NCBI GenBank assembly: GCA_963828625.1
Contig: CAWHEX010000011.1
Coordinates: forward strand, 1-64,000
Source of the DNA: PALSA-894 sp963828625
Lineage (GTDB): Bacteria > Pseudomonadota > Alphaproteobacteria > Rhizobiales > Xanthobacteraceae
DNA: 64,000 bases
Reading direction: 5' to 3'
The notes beneath the pieces are model-generated. The model made no database searches, was not told the DNA's origin, and saw nothing but the letters and a program-made list of their open reading frames with translations. A program made the position numbers and the translations under genes. The stretch's first letter is position 1. Each line of letters begins with the position of its first letter. Of the stretch, positions 55,105 to 63,719 are shown piece after piece.

Positions 55105-56433
55105 CTAACGGCCCGCGCGGCGGTCGCCGATCCGGTCCGCCAGCCACGCCGCCCGCAGCACCGGGTTGTGCAGGTACAGCGAACGGGGGAAGTGGTTCTC
55201 CGACTGCCACCACGGCATTATGTCCGGGTGGATTTCGTCGGTGGTGAGGCGATCGGCGAGGAGGCTACCGAGGTAGGGTGCCTGGCCGAGCCCGTGACCG
55301 TTGCAACCGATCGCGTAGTAGACGTTCTTCGACGCCTTACCGGCCACGGGCGCCCGCGAGGACGTCATGGCGATCCAGCCACCCCAGGTCTTGGTCACGG
55401 GCACATCACGCAGCGACGGGAACCGCGCACGGAAGGCATCGGTGAGGTCGGCCACCACTACGGGATCGGAGATGCGGTCGGAAATCGGGTTCTTCCCGAT
55501 CTGCAGCCGACGCACCCCGACGGCGATCGTGTTGGTCGGGGTGACGTGATAGCTCTCCATTACGTTGTGCTTGGTCGCCAAGCCCGAACGGCTCGTCCAG
55601 CCGGTCGCCTCGATACGCTCGCGCTCGACCGGTGCGGTCTCGATCATGTTGACCCACACCGGCCGCGACAGCCGCTGCGGCGTGATCGCGAGTTCGGGCG
55701 CCCACGCATTGTTGGCCAGCACCACCTTCTTCGCGCGCACCCGGCCGAGCGGGGTAGTCACCGTTGCGCCGGAACCGATGTCGTCCACCGACTGTGCGGG
55801 CGATTGCTCGAATACCCGCACCCCCGATTCCAGCAGGGCCGCCCGGAGACCGAGGGTGAACATGCCGGGGTTCATCGTGCCGCCGGCGGGGGTCAGCAGG
55901 CCGCCGAGGAAGGTGTCGGGCAGGCCGAGTTCGTGCTGGTCCCCGAATTGCAGTGTCGCACCGGCGTCGGACAGCGCTTGCGCGTCGCGTAGCGCCTTGC
56001 GCATCTGCCCCTTGGTGACTGCCGCCCCGACATTGCCGACCGCTTCGTAGTCGCACTCGATACCGAGCTGTTTGATCAGGTCCTCCGCGAACTGCACCGA
56101 CGACCCGGCGAATCGGACCAGGTCACGCAGCAGCTGCGGGTTTACCTTCGCCAGGATCTGGGGCTCACCGGTCGGTTTGGCCGAGATCTGTCCGGCATTG
56201 CGCGAACTCGCCCCATAGCCGCAAAAATCCGATTCGAGCAGGACGACATCGACGCCGCGCTCGGCCAGTCGCAGCGCGGTCGCCATGCCGCCGAGACCGC
56301 CGCCGATTACGGCGACGTCACAGCTGATCGTGGCGTCCAGTGGTGCGGTGAGGTCGGTGGGCCGGTCGACCCAGCCGGTGAAAGTGGTGTATCTGGTGTC
56401 GGCGTCTTCGGCCGGTAGCGAACTCCCGTTCAT
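55105..56433 (-). CDS. Second DAO-type FAD oxidoreductase (PuuB-like)
   Basis: 442 residues from ATG 56433, AAGGAG upstream. FAD motif VAVIGGGLGGMATALRLAERG and FCGYGASSRNAGQI mirror the paralogue at 38921, with the same C-terminal TKTWGGWIAMTSSRAP and NGHGLGQAPYLGSLLAD. Identity appears moderate, so the two may act on different amines or successive steps. The 183-base gap downstream (54922-55104) holds nothing recognised. A dead acyl-CoA dehydrogenase lies upstream. Confidence 0.8.
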   Translation of the reverse strand: MNGSSLPAEDADTRYTTFTGWVDRPTDLTAPLDATISCDVAVIGGGLGGMATALRLAERGVDVVLLESDFCGYGASSRNAGQISAKPTGEPQILAKVNPQLLRDLVRFAGSSVQFAEDLIKQLGIECDYEAVGNVGAAVTKGQMRKALRDAQALSDAGATLQFGDQHELGLPDTFLGGLLTPAGGTMNPGMFTLGLRAALLESGVRVFEQSPAQSVDDIGSGATVTTPLGRVRAKKVVLANNAWAPELAITPQRLSRPVWVNMIETAPVERERIEATGWTSRSGLATKHNVMESYHVTPTNTIAVGVRRLQIGKNPISDRISDPVVVADLTDAFRARFPSLRDVPVTKTWGGWIAMTSSRAPVAGKASKNVYYAIGCNGHGLGQAPYLGSLLADRLTTDEIHPDIMPWWQSENHFPRSLYLHNPVLRAAWLADRIGDRRAGR

Positions 56434-56461
56434 GATGCACTCCTTGTGTTTCGGATGGAAC

Positions 56462-56800
56462 CTAGAGACCCATGCCTTTGGCGATGATCGAGCGCATGAC
56501 TTCGCTGGTGCCGCCGCGATTGTCGGCGTAGAGCGGGCAATCGTGGTGTGTGCCGTCGGCCGGGCGTGTTCGGTGATGTACGGCAGGCACAGATGTGCAC
56601 TGGCGATCCACCGAACGTGACTCCGGCCCTGGCCATCTCCTTGGCTACTCTGCGATAGAAGTCCCTCGGCACGATGCCTGCGACGAGCCACTCGCCGAAG
56701 ACCGGCACGACCTCGGCGTCGATGAAGGCGCGGGCGGTCTTTCGAAGGCTTCGTGGTCGTCGTAGTTCGCGCGGCGCACAGCGCCCACGCCTTACCTTGT
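56462..56800 (-). pseudogene. Acyl-CoA dehydrogenase remnant with internal deletion
   Basis: The end near 56462 encodes YADNRGGTSEVMRSIIAKGMG and a stop, the typical C-terminus of this family. The upstream end encodes FIDAEVVPVFGEWL and VPRDFYRRVAKEMA, the typical N-terminal helices. About 300 residues between them are gone and the pieces are in different frames. Confidence 0.75.
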
Positions 56801-56804
56801 TGGT

Positions 56805-57788
56805 TCAGATACCGAGTTGCATGGGGGTGTGCTGGCCGCCCGGCAGCGCCCCGAGCGCGCCGACGGCGTGCACGATGCGTGCGGCGGTACCCGGGTAGGG
56901 ATCGAGTGCCGGGGTGATGCTCAGGGTGCACTCGGAGCCGTCGCCGCCGATCGCGGTGACCGTCAACGAGCGCTCGTAGCCCTCGAAAGACCCCTTGGGC
57001 AGTCCCTTCCATGCGATGCGGACGCGTTCGCGACCGTCGTGGACCACCATCGCGGCCTCGTCGAAACCCACCCTGTCGCCCGGGCTGATCTGGATGCCCG
57101 CCACCTCGGTGGCGGCGTCGGCTGTGACGTATCCGCCGTACACCTTCGACTCGTACCCGGTGAGGCCGAGGACATCGGCGATCATCTCCGCGGATTCGTG
57201 CAGTACCCCGCCCACAGGACCGGGTTGACCGTCTGCGAGTGTGCCGAGGCCCATTTCGTCGGCAAGGACGCCTCGGCCCCACGCGGCGATGTCGGAGCAG
57301 GACTCGCCGATGATCGAGACCGGCGCGGGCAGCGCGCTGCTCAGCAGCGCAGGCAGCACGTCGAGCCAGAATCCAGGCAGCATGCCGGTGCCGACGATGC
57401 GCGCGCCGGTTCCCTCGGCGCGCGTCTGCAACCGCGAGTACATCTCGGGATCGAGCTTGACCCGGGGATGGACGAAGCAGGCGTGTACGAGGTCGACACC
57501 GGCATCGGCGCACAGTTCCATCGCCCGATGCAGGACTTTGCCTTTCAGGCCGGCGTAGGCCAGGACGTCGAAGTCGCCGGAGCGGATCGCGCCCTCGAGG
57601 TCGGTGGTCGCCGTGATCCCGGTGGCTCGACCCCCGGTGAGTGTGCCGATGTCCTGGCCGGCCTGCTCGTCGAAGAAGACGATGGCGGTGGTCAGCGTGT
57701 GCGGGCTCGCCTCGATGGCGCCGACGAGCTGGGCGGCGGCGCGTCCGGTTCCGTAGAGTCCGACCCGGCGTGACTGCGTCGAATTCAT
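56805..57788 (-). CDS. DapB-like NAD(P)-dependent amine dehydrogenase
   Basis: 327 residues. Rossmann start VGLYGTGRAAAQLVGAI (9-25), VLAYAG, and a C-terminal half unlike true DapB. The overall layout matches proteins annotated as dihydrodipicolinate reductase-like or 2,4-diaminopentanoate dehydrogenase, which oxidatively deaminate diamino acids. It lies 9 bases from the RidA-like gene, consistent with imine/enamine chemistry. Substrate uncertain. Confidence 0.7.
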   Translation of the reverse strand: MNSTQSRRVGLYGTGRAAAQLVGAIEASPHTLTTAIVFFDEQAGQDIGTLTGGRATGITATTDLEGAIRSGDFDVLAYAGLKGKVLHRAMELCADAGVDLVHACFVHPRVKLDPEMYSRLQTRAEGTGARIVGTGMLPGFWLDVLPALLSSALPAPVSIIGESCSDIAAWGRGVLADEMGLGTLADGQPGPVGGVLHESAEMIADVLGLTGYESKVYGGYVTADAATEVAGIQISPGDRVGFDEAAMVVHDGRERVRIAWKGLPKGSFEGYERSLTVTAIGGDGSECTLSITPALDPYPGTAARIVHAVGALGALPGGQHTPMQLGI

Positions 57789-57797
57789 TACCGCTCC

Positions 57798-58199
57798 TCA
57801 GTCGTTGGCATAGGCGACGACGCGGACTTCACACAGCAGCTCCGGGCGGGCGAGGTGTGTGACTCCGATGCCGGTCCAGCAGGGATACGGTTCCTTGATG
57901 TATTCGTCCTTGACCCGGCCGAAAGTTTCACCGTCACGGGCCATATCGGTGTGATAGGTGAGCAGTTCGAGAATGTTGTCCATCGAGGACCCGGCCGCTT
58001 CGAGGGCCTGCTTGACGCCGTCGAACGCGAACCGGGCCTGGGCCTCGATGCCGTCGGCGGGCGCCGAGGTGGCCGGGTCGATCCCGACCTGACCGGACAC
58101 CCAGATCAGGTCACCGACGCGGGTGGCCGTCGAGAAATGCAGGTCATTGTGGTAACGCTCTGCACGCGGTCCGGGATTGAAGTTCTGACGCTTCGACAT
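57798..58199 (-). CDS. RidA/YjgF-family enamine/imine deaminase
   Basis: 133 residues: VGDLIWVSGQVGIDPAT, ARFAFDGVKQALEAAGSSMDNIL and a final RPELLCEVRVVAYA with the conserved Arg. RidA proteins hydrolyse reactive enamines/imines released by amino acid and amine oxidases. Next to several flavin amine oxidases, this supports an amine-degrading role for the cluster. Confidence 0.85.
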   Translation of the reverse strand: MSKRQNFNPGPRAERYHNDLHFSTATRVGDLIWVSGQVGIDPATSAPADGIEAQARFAFDGVKQALEAAGSSMDNILELLTYHTDMARDGETFGRVKDEYIKEPYPCWTGIGVTHLARPELLCEVRVVAYAND

Positions 58200-58227
58200 C
58201 GGGAAAGGTCTCCTGTTCTGGGATGGA

Positions 58228-59061
58228 TTAGACGAGCTGCTGGAACACCGGCGAGCGGAACGCGTCGCCGGCGTTCAGCTTCGCCATCTCGTCGGTGAAC
58301 AGCACGCCGTTGCGCGCGTAGCGCGGGTTCGACTTCGGCAGTTCGCGGAACGTCGCGTCGTCACCGAAGAATCGCAGCACCAGGGTGTGGCGATCGGGGC
58401 ACTCGGCGTCGACGGCGGCGCCGCCGTGCAGCGAGCGGGGGTGCAGGAACACCACGTCGCCGGGGTTGACTTCGAACGAGACGAGATCCCAGGAGTTCGG
58501 GTCCTTTTCCAGGTCCTTGTCGATCCACGGCAGCCGCGGCAGCGATCCGTCGCCGTACAGCGGTTCGGTGGGATCGTCGGCGTTGGCGAAGCTGGCACCG
58601 TCGTACTCGATGCCCTTCCAGCTGCCACGCACGATTTCCAGCGAGTTCTTCTTGGGGACATGCTGGAACGAGATCCAGGCGTTGCCCCAGTCCGGGCCCG
58701 CCCACGGCAGATTCGAGGTGTCCTGATGAAATGGGCCGCGACCGCTCGCGCCGTTCTCCTTCACGAACACCTCTTCGGCGTAGTACCAGACGTGCTCGGA
58801 GTCCCACAGCTCGGCGAAGAATTCGCCGAACGGAAGCCTGGTCATCAATTCGTCGAGCCGTTCCTTGGCGGCCGGGTTGGCGTTGTCGATGTGGGTTTGC
58901 AGGCTCGTGCCGTCGAGACGACGGAAGACGAACGGGCCCGGGTTGGCCACATTCCACTTGAAGACCTCGTACAGCTCCGCGAGCTGTTCCGGGTTGAGGA
59001 AGTTGCGGACAACGGTAGCGCCGTCTTCCCAGAAGGCCTTCTTGACGGATTCGTCGAACAT
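58228..59061 (-). CDS. Phytanoyl-CoA dioxygenase family Fe(II)/2-oxoglutarate oxygenase
   Basis: 277 residues. Iron ligands His112-x-Asp114 (FHQDTSN) and His212 (SLHGGAA), with Arg229 a likely 2-oxoglutarate contact. N-terminal WEDGATVVRNFLNPEQL is typical of the family. Hydroxylates an unactivated carbon. First gene of the PhyH, RidA, amine dehydrogenase run. A distinct palindrome (family 2) lies in its promoter. Confidence 0.85.
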   Translation of the reverse strand: MFDESVKKAFWEDGATVVRNFLNPEQLAELYEVFKWNVANPGPFVFRRLDGTSLQTHIDNANPAAKERLDELMTRLPFGEFFAELWDSEHVWYYAEEVFVKENGASGRGPFHQDTSNLPWAGPDWGNAWISFQHVPKKNSLEIVRGSWKGIEYDGASFANADDPTEPLYGDGSLPRLPWIDKDLEKDPNSWDLVSFEVNPGDVVFLHPRSLHGGAAVDAECPDRHTLVLRFFGDDATFRELPKSNPRYARNGVLFTDEMAKLNAGDAFRSPVFQQLV

Positions 59062-59117
59062 GGGGGTCTCCTAATTTCCTATCGGGTGACGCAGACCACG
59101 CTAACCGCTAGGCAATA

Positions 59118-59141
59118 TTTGCACAACAGTCGTTTTGTAAA
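59118..59141. promoter_or_regulatory. Palindromic operator (family 2) at the PhyH promoter
   Basis: TTTGCACAAC-AGTC-GTTTTGTAAA, 8 of 10 positions symmetric, 57 bases before ATG 59061. Matches the site at 60203. Confidence 0.6.
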
Positions 59142-59695
59142 TGGCCTACGGGGTGAAAATCGTCCCGGCCCGCCCACTGTCGAAGGCGCTGACACCTCGA
59201 GCGGATACAGCGCGTGCTCCACGCAGACGACCTCCGTGGGCGGGCGCGATCACCTCAACCAGATCGGCGCGGGGCCCGCCAGGCCATCTCGGCGTCGTCG
59301 GCCACCAGACACCTTGCAGCCCAGGGCGCGCCACGGCCGACATCGCGCACAATCTACGCAGCCGAGCTGAACGGTGATCGGCCGGGACCGAAGCGACGGC
59401 TCACAGCTGGCATCGGCTCCGGTGCCTGCGAGTTCGACCTCGCCCGAACCCGACACCCACACATTTACGGTGTTACGGCGCCGAACTGAGAGAAGGGCTG
59501 AGGTCGCCAATTCCTCGGTGAGTCGCACGATCACCGCCGTGCCGTCGGACAAGATTTCGGTGAACTCCCCCAGACAGCAGAAAGAACGGGTCGGCGATGG
59601 CAGTCATTGTTCGGCCCCACATCGTGGCGACCGAATCAGAATCCCTGGTGCGCAGATCACTGCGGTAAACCAGGACGGTTTGCACAACTATGTCG
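59142..59695. other. Intergenic stretch, no supported gene
   Basis: About 550 bases. A minus-strand frame (59250-59552) has partly protein-like composition (LTEELATSALLSVRRRNTVNVW) but no start context or known family; it may be a fragment. Confidence 0.4.
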
Positions 59696-60121
59696 TCAGA
59701 AATTTCGGGGCCCGTGAGCTGGCGCTATTTCGCGAGTGAGCGCCGCCTTCTCCTCACCGGTCAGTGGGCGGCCGACCGCCTGGTCCTGATCCCAGGCGAC
59801 GATCACGCTGACAGCTTCGACCACCACCGTGCCCGAATTGGTCGTCAGTCGCTCGTGCAGCCGGATGCTCGACGAGCCGACATGCTCCACCGCGAACGAG
59901 CCGCAGAGCACCCGTTCGCCAAGTGAGGCGGGGGCCCGGAAGTCCAGCTCGAGCCGGGCGACGACATACCCCCAGCCTGGAACCAGGGAGCCGACGACGC
60001 TGTCGAGCCAGCGGCCGCGGCCATCGTCGAGGATTGCCACCAGGGCCATGTGCGAGACGTGCCGATAGGCATCGACGTCGTTCCAACGCAACGGAATTCC
60101 GATGACCTGCGATGTGTCCAT
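59696..60121 (-). CDS. Hotdog-fold acyl-CoA thioesterase (YbgC/FadM type)
   Basis: 141 residues from ATG 60121 (ATG 60130 also possible). The N-terminal LRWNDVDAYRHVSHMALVAILDDGR is the classic segment with catalytic Asp of 4-hydroxybenzoyl-CoA-type thioesterases. Hydrolyses an acyl-CoA, perhaps to recycle CoA from a dead-end product of this cluster. Divergent from the MFS gene, sharing the family-2 operator region. Confidence 0.8.
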   Translation of the reverse strand: MDTSQVIGIPLRWNDVDAYRHVSHMALVAILDDGRGRWLDSVVGSLVPGWGYVVARLELDFRAPASLGERVLCGSFAVEHVGSSSIRLHERLTTNSGTVVVEAVSVIVAWDQDQAVGRPLTGEEKAALTREIAPAHGPRNF

Positions 60122-60202
60122 CCACCTCACCTGCTCACTTTCTCAGGGTCCGCCCGCCGACCAGCTCATGACGGGCCGGCCTCCGCGGCCGGCAACTCGG
60201 AG

Positions 60203-60226
60203 TTTACATAACCACTGTTGCGTTAA
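60203..60226. promoter_or_regulatory. Palindromic operator (family 2) at the MFS/thioesterase promoter
   Basis: TTTACATAAC-CACT-GTTGCGTTAA, same arms and 4-base spacer as at 59118. Candidate site for the TetR encoded at 61946. Confidence 0.6.
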
Positions 60227-60242
60227 TCATGGTGAGTCGATA

Positions 60243-61799
60243 ATGTGGCGTGCGTCACCCGAAGAGCAGAGGGCCGGAGCCCCGGCGAGGGAGACCGTTC
60301 CGCTCGCAGGCGTCCCCCACGTGTCGACGCCTCCATCCCCATCACACCGCGACGGTGTGATCGACATCAGTGAGCACACCTTGACACAGCAGCCCACCAC
60401 TTCCGACCGTGTCAGCCCACCCCTGTACGGGCCCGAAATCGTCGCCCGACTGGACCGGCTCCCGGTATTGAAACCACACATCCTGTGGATTGCCCTCATC
60501 GCGATCAATTTGATGATCGAGTATTACGACAACGGGCTTTTCATCTACATCGCACCGGCACTGCAATCCGACGCGGATCTCACCACCGGCCAGATCGGCA
60601 CCATCGGCAGCGCTTTCTTCGTCGGCATGCTCGTCGGCGCGCTCATCGGCGGGCGACTGGCCGACCGGTTCGGACGCCGCACGGTGCTGGTGTGGGCGAC
60701 AGTGGTCTACTCCCTCGCCTCACTGATGTCGGCGGCAATGCCCGAATACTCCTGGCTCCTGGTCTCCCGGATCATCACCGGCATAGGTGTGCAGGCGGCG
60801 ACCTCGGTCTTGCTCGTGTACATCGCCGAGATGTTCCCGTCGAAATCGCGGGGACGCTTCGTCGCCATCGCCACGATCGCCTTCACTCTCACTGCCCCCA
60901 TCCTCGGCGCCCTGTCGCTGTACATGCTGCCCAACAGCGCGCCGGGAACCTGGCGCTACCTGTTCCTATTCGGCACAATCGGCTTGCTCATCGCCCCCGC
61001 CGTCCGTCTGTTGCTCCCGGAATCGGTGCGCTGGCAGGTCGGCCAAGGAGATCTCGACGCCGCCGACAAGCAGGTCGCCGACCTCGAAGGCAGGGCCCGG
61101 CACGCGGGTAAACCGCTGCCGGAGCCCGTCGTACGCATCGAAACCGGCACCCAATACACCCTGCGCGAACTGGTGCGAAACAAGAAAATGCTCCGGCTGG
61201 TCGCCGTCGTCGGCTTCGGTTGGTTCGGCGCCACGCTCGGGCTCTACATGTATCAGAATTGGTCGGTCTATGTGCTAATCGATTCGCTGCAATACTCCGA
61301 GACCGACGCCTACACACTCCAATTCGTCTGGTCGCTCGTGTATGCGCTCACTCCACTAGTCACCGTATTGCTGATCGACCGGATGGAGCGTAAAACGCTC
61401 ATTCTCTGGTCGTCGGCGGCTTCGGCGCTCCCGATCCTGGCGCTCGGCCTCGCTACCAGCAATGTCGTGGTCGCCATCGCGGGCGGCGCCGCGGGCATTC
61501 TCACCGGTGTCGTGTTTTCCGCCTATTACGCCTACATTCCCGAAACAATGCCCACCGAGGCCCGAGGTCTGGGCACCGGCGTCATTTTCAGTCTCGGCCG
61601 ACTGGGTGGCGTTCTCTCGGGCGTGCTCGGCGCCGCCATCTACAGCGCAGACGAATGGGGTCTCGACCGGTCGGGCCTGATGATCAGCGCAGCCGCGGTG
61701 TACATCGTGTCCGCGATCACGGTGTTCGGGTTCGGCCCGAAGACGGCCAACAAGTCGTTGGAAGAAGTCTCGGCGCGCGAGTTGCGACCTGCCGACTGA
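60243..61799 (+). CDS. MFS transporter, sugar-porter/aromatic-acid symporter type
   Basis: 518 residues from ATG 60243, which shares TAATG with a short upstream frame; GTG 60358 would give a 480-residue form with fewer disordered N-terminal residues. Twelve helices. Signature GGRLADRFGRRTVLV between helices 2 and 3, and LIDRMERKTLIL between 8 and 9. Related to MHS-family importers of organic acids. Likely brings the growth substrate in. Confidence 0.85.
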   Translation: MWRASPEEQRAGAPARETVPLAGVPHVSTPPSPSHRDGVIDISEHTLTQQPTTSDRVSPPLYGPEIVARLDRLPVLKPHILWIALIAINLMIEYYDNGLFIYIAPALQSDADLTTGQIGTIGSAFFVGMLVGALIGGRLADRFGRRTVLVWATVVYSLASLMSAAMPEYSWLLVSRIITGIGVQAATSVLLVYIAEMFPSKSRGRFVAIATIAFTLTAPILGALSLYMLPNSAPGTWRYLFLFGTIGLLIAPAVRLLLPESVRWQVGQGDLDAADKQVADLEGRARHAGKPLPEPVVRIETGTQYTLRELVRNKKMLRLVAVVGFGWFGATLGLYMYQNWSVYVLIDSLQYSETDAYTLQFVWSLVYALTPLVTVLLIDRMERKTLILWSSAASALPILALGLATSNVVVAIAGGAAGILTGVVFSAYYAYIPETMPTEARGLGTGVIFSLGRLGGVLSGVLGAAIYSADEWGLDRSGLMISAAAVYIVSAITVFGFGPKTANKSLEEVSARELRPAD

Positions 61800-61945
61800 C
61801 CACAGTCGCGTACGAGCGGGCCGCCCGGTCTGGAAGGCCCGGCGGCCCGTAGTCGCCAGGAACCGAAACCACGTTGGAAGGCTGCTCGGCACCGTGCAGA
61901 TGCCTGCGGGTCGATCCGGGGCGGCGTCGATGTGATGATGGGACC

Positions 61946-62590
61946 ATGCTGACGCAGACGAACGACCCGGATGGTGCCGAACACACGGCACGCCCGATGC
62001 GAGGACCCGGGCGCCCGGTAGGCGATCACGAGGAGAAGAGGGCGGAGCTGCTCAGAGCGGCAACCAGCGTCATCGCCGAGCAGGGGTTCGCGAGAGCGTC
62101 GCTTCGAAAAGTCGCCGAACGCGCTGGATATACGACGGGGGCGGTGACCTACTATTTCGCCAACAAGAGCGACCTCGTCCACGCGCTCGCGGAAAGCCGC
62201 TTCGACCGGTACGACACACTGCTCGACGCCGTCGCACCGGAGGCAGACATTCGTGGACTGCTGCAGCAATGGCTGGAAATGTCGGTCGGGGAACCGGAAT
62301 TCTCCCATGTGATGTCGCAACTGCTGGCCAATACGCAATTCGACGCGAAATTGCGGGAGACCATCGCTCGGCGATACGCGAGTTATCGTGCGCGCTTCGC
62401 CGACGTTGTCCGGGAAGGCCAGCGGCGCGGCACGATCCGCGATGACGTATCCGCGGTGATCCTCGTCGATCAAATCGGGGCGATGGGTGACGGGTTGGCG
62501 ATCATCGCCCCCCTCGAGCCCCACAACTTCGGCGCAGACAAGATCGAGCTGATACTCGATGGGGTGATCCGGCTCATCTCTCCGCCGTAG
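61946..62590 (+). CDS. TetR-family regulator
   Basis: 214 residues from ATG 61946. HTH about 35-65 (AEQGFARASLRKVAERAGYTTGAVTYYFANKSDLV). C-terminal helices include YASYRARFADVVREGQRRGTI, as in BetI-like regulators. It follows the MFS gene by 147 bases. It is the natural candidate to bind family-2 palindromes at the PhyH and MFS promoters. Confidence 0.85.
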   Translation: MLTQTNDPDGAEHTARPMRGPGRPVGDHEEKRAELLRAATSVIAEQGFARASLRKVAERAGYTTGAVTYYFANKSDLVHALAESRFDRYDTLLDAVAPEADIRGLLQQWLEMSVGEPEFSHVMSQLLANTQFDAKLRETIARRYASYRARFADVVREGQRRGTIRDDVSAVILVDQIGAMGDGLAIIAPLEPHNFGADKIELILDGVIRLISPP

Positions 62591-62611
62591 CGGCGATGAG
62601 CCGGAGCGAAT

Positions 62612-62745
62612 TCAGCCGCGGCGCAGTTCGTGCTCGAGGACCTTGCCGGTGGCGCCCTTCGGGAGCTCGGCAACCAGTGGAACGTACAGGGAGACTTGTA
62701 GCGGCCGGTACTGATTGGCGTACTCGGTCAGCGCCTGCCCGTCGG
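62612..62745 (-). pseudogene. C-terminal fragment of an acyl-CoA ligase
   Basis: The minus strand reads LTEYANQYRPLQVSLYVPLVAELPKGATGKVLEHELRRG-stop. The last part is the A10 region with the catalytic Lys of AMP-forming ligases. Nothing upstream matches, so about 450 residues are missing. Confidence 0.7.
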
Positions 62746-63203
62746 ACGGCGCTGCCGGACTTCAGCATCACGAAGGGCTCGACCCTCCTCGCCGAGTATC
62801 CTGCGCCAACGAATCGTTGAAAGCCGACGCTTGGACCTGGGGTGAGAATTTCAAGTGGCGACCTGGTCTTGGTCAACTCTGCTCTGCCGGAATCGGAATG
62901 GCCCGAACCGCGGATTCTCACGGTCGGGTTATCAGAGGATCCCGCGATCTCGTCAATATTCTCGACCTCCAGGTCGACCGTGGCGTTTGTCGACAACCAG
63001 AGAAACGCTCGGACCTGAACCAACTTGCAGGATTAGACATCCTTGCTGACACCAATTTGAGAAACTGCCACGCTCTGACACGAAATCGAGACGACTGACA
63101 TCGAACTCGAGAACCTACACCACCTCCAACAAACCTTCGTCCTGGTCTCGAGTGCTCCGTGTCACTCATGGTGTGCGCACTAGGCACGATAATTTCACGC
63201 CGG
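62746..63203. other. Intergenic stretch, no recognised gene
   Basis: About 460 bases. A minus-strand frame (from 63023) has acceptable composition for about 60 codons but no recognised family. No hairpin or repeat of note. Confidence 0.4.
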
Positions 63204-63296
63204 TCAGTGCCGAGAGCGGGACTGCTCGTCGGTCTGCATCGCCAGCACTACAGCGAACGCGGTGATCAGCAAACCCAGCAGAAGCAGCACATTCAT
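63204..63296 (-). CDS. 30-residue single-span membrane peptide
   Basis: ATG 63296 with AGGG about 8 bases ahead. Leu-rich helix VLLLLGLLITAFAVVLAM, then a polar tail TDEQSRSRH. Resembles the tiny accessory subunits found beside some transporters, but no transporter is adjacent. Together with the ORF just upstream it may be a two-gene unit. Confidence 0.4.
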   Translation of the reverse strand: MNVLLLLGLLITAFAVVLAMQTDEQSRSRH

Positions 63297-63314
63297 TTTG
63301 TCGCCCTTAATGTG

Positions 63315-63467
63315 TCAGCGTGGACCCGTCTGGTGGACCGGTCGTCGGTCGTCGGCATACATGGCCTCGATCCTCGCTTTGATCTCCGCGGTGCTCATGC
63401 CGCCGCTGCGCCGCACCGGCGGCGGCGAGGTGATCGAAGACGCCGGAATCATCGAGGCTGTGGTCAT
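63315..63467 (-). CDS. 50-residue hypothetical protein
   Basis: ATG 63467. Ser/Pro-rich start (ASMIPASSITSPPP), then MSTAEIKARIEAMYADDR, a short amphipathic helix. A shorter start at the internal Met is possible. Its stop is 18 bases before the membrane peptide. Confidence 0.35.
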   Translation of the reverse strand: MTTASMIPASSITSPPPVRRSGGMSTAEIKARIEAMYADDRRPVHQTGPR

Positions 63468-63719
63468 GCGCGCCCTGCCTTTCATCGTGTCTGCGGACTC
63501 GGCACACCCTGTTGGTGTGCACCTCCGTCACAGTGATGTGACTCGCTTCACATTTTCTGCTGTCAAGGTTGTACCTCACCGACCCTGTCGGCGCCAACCC
63601 TTCCCTGCCGCAGCACAGTTGACGCCTTCTGCGCCGCCGAGTCGCGACGCGGCCGGAGGCCGTCTCGGCCACGGGACCACGGCAACTCTCCGGCTACCGC
63701 GATGCGCTAGAAATAGGAC

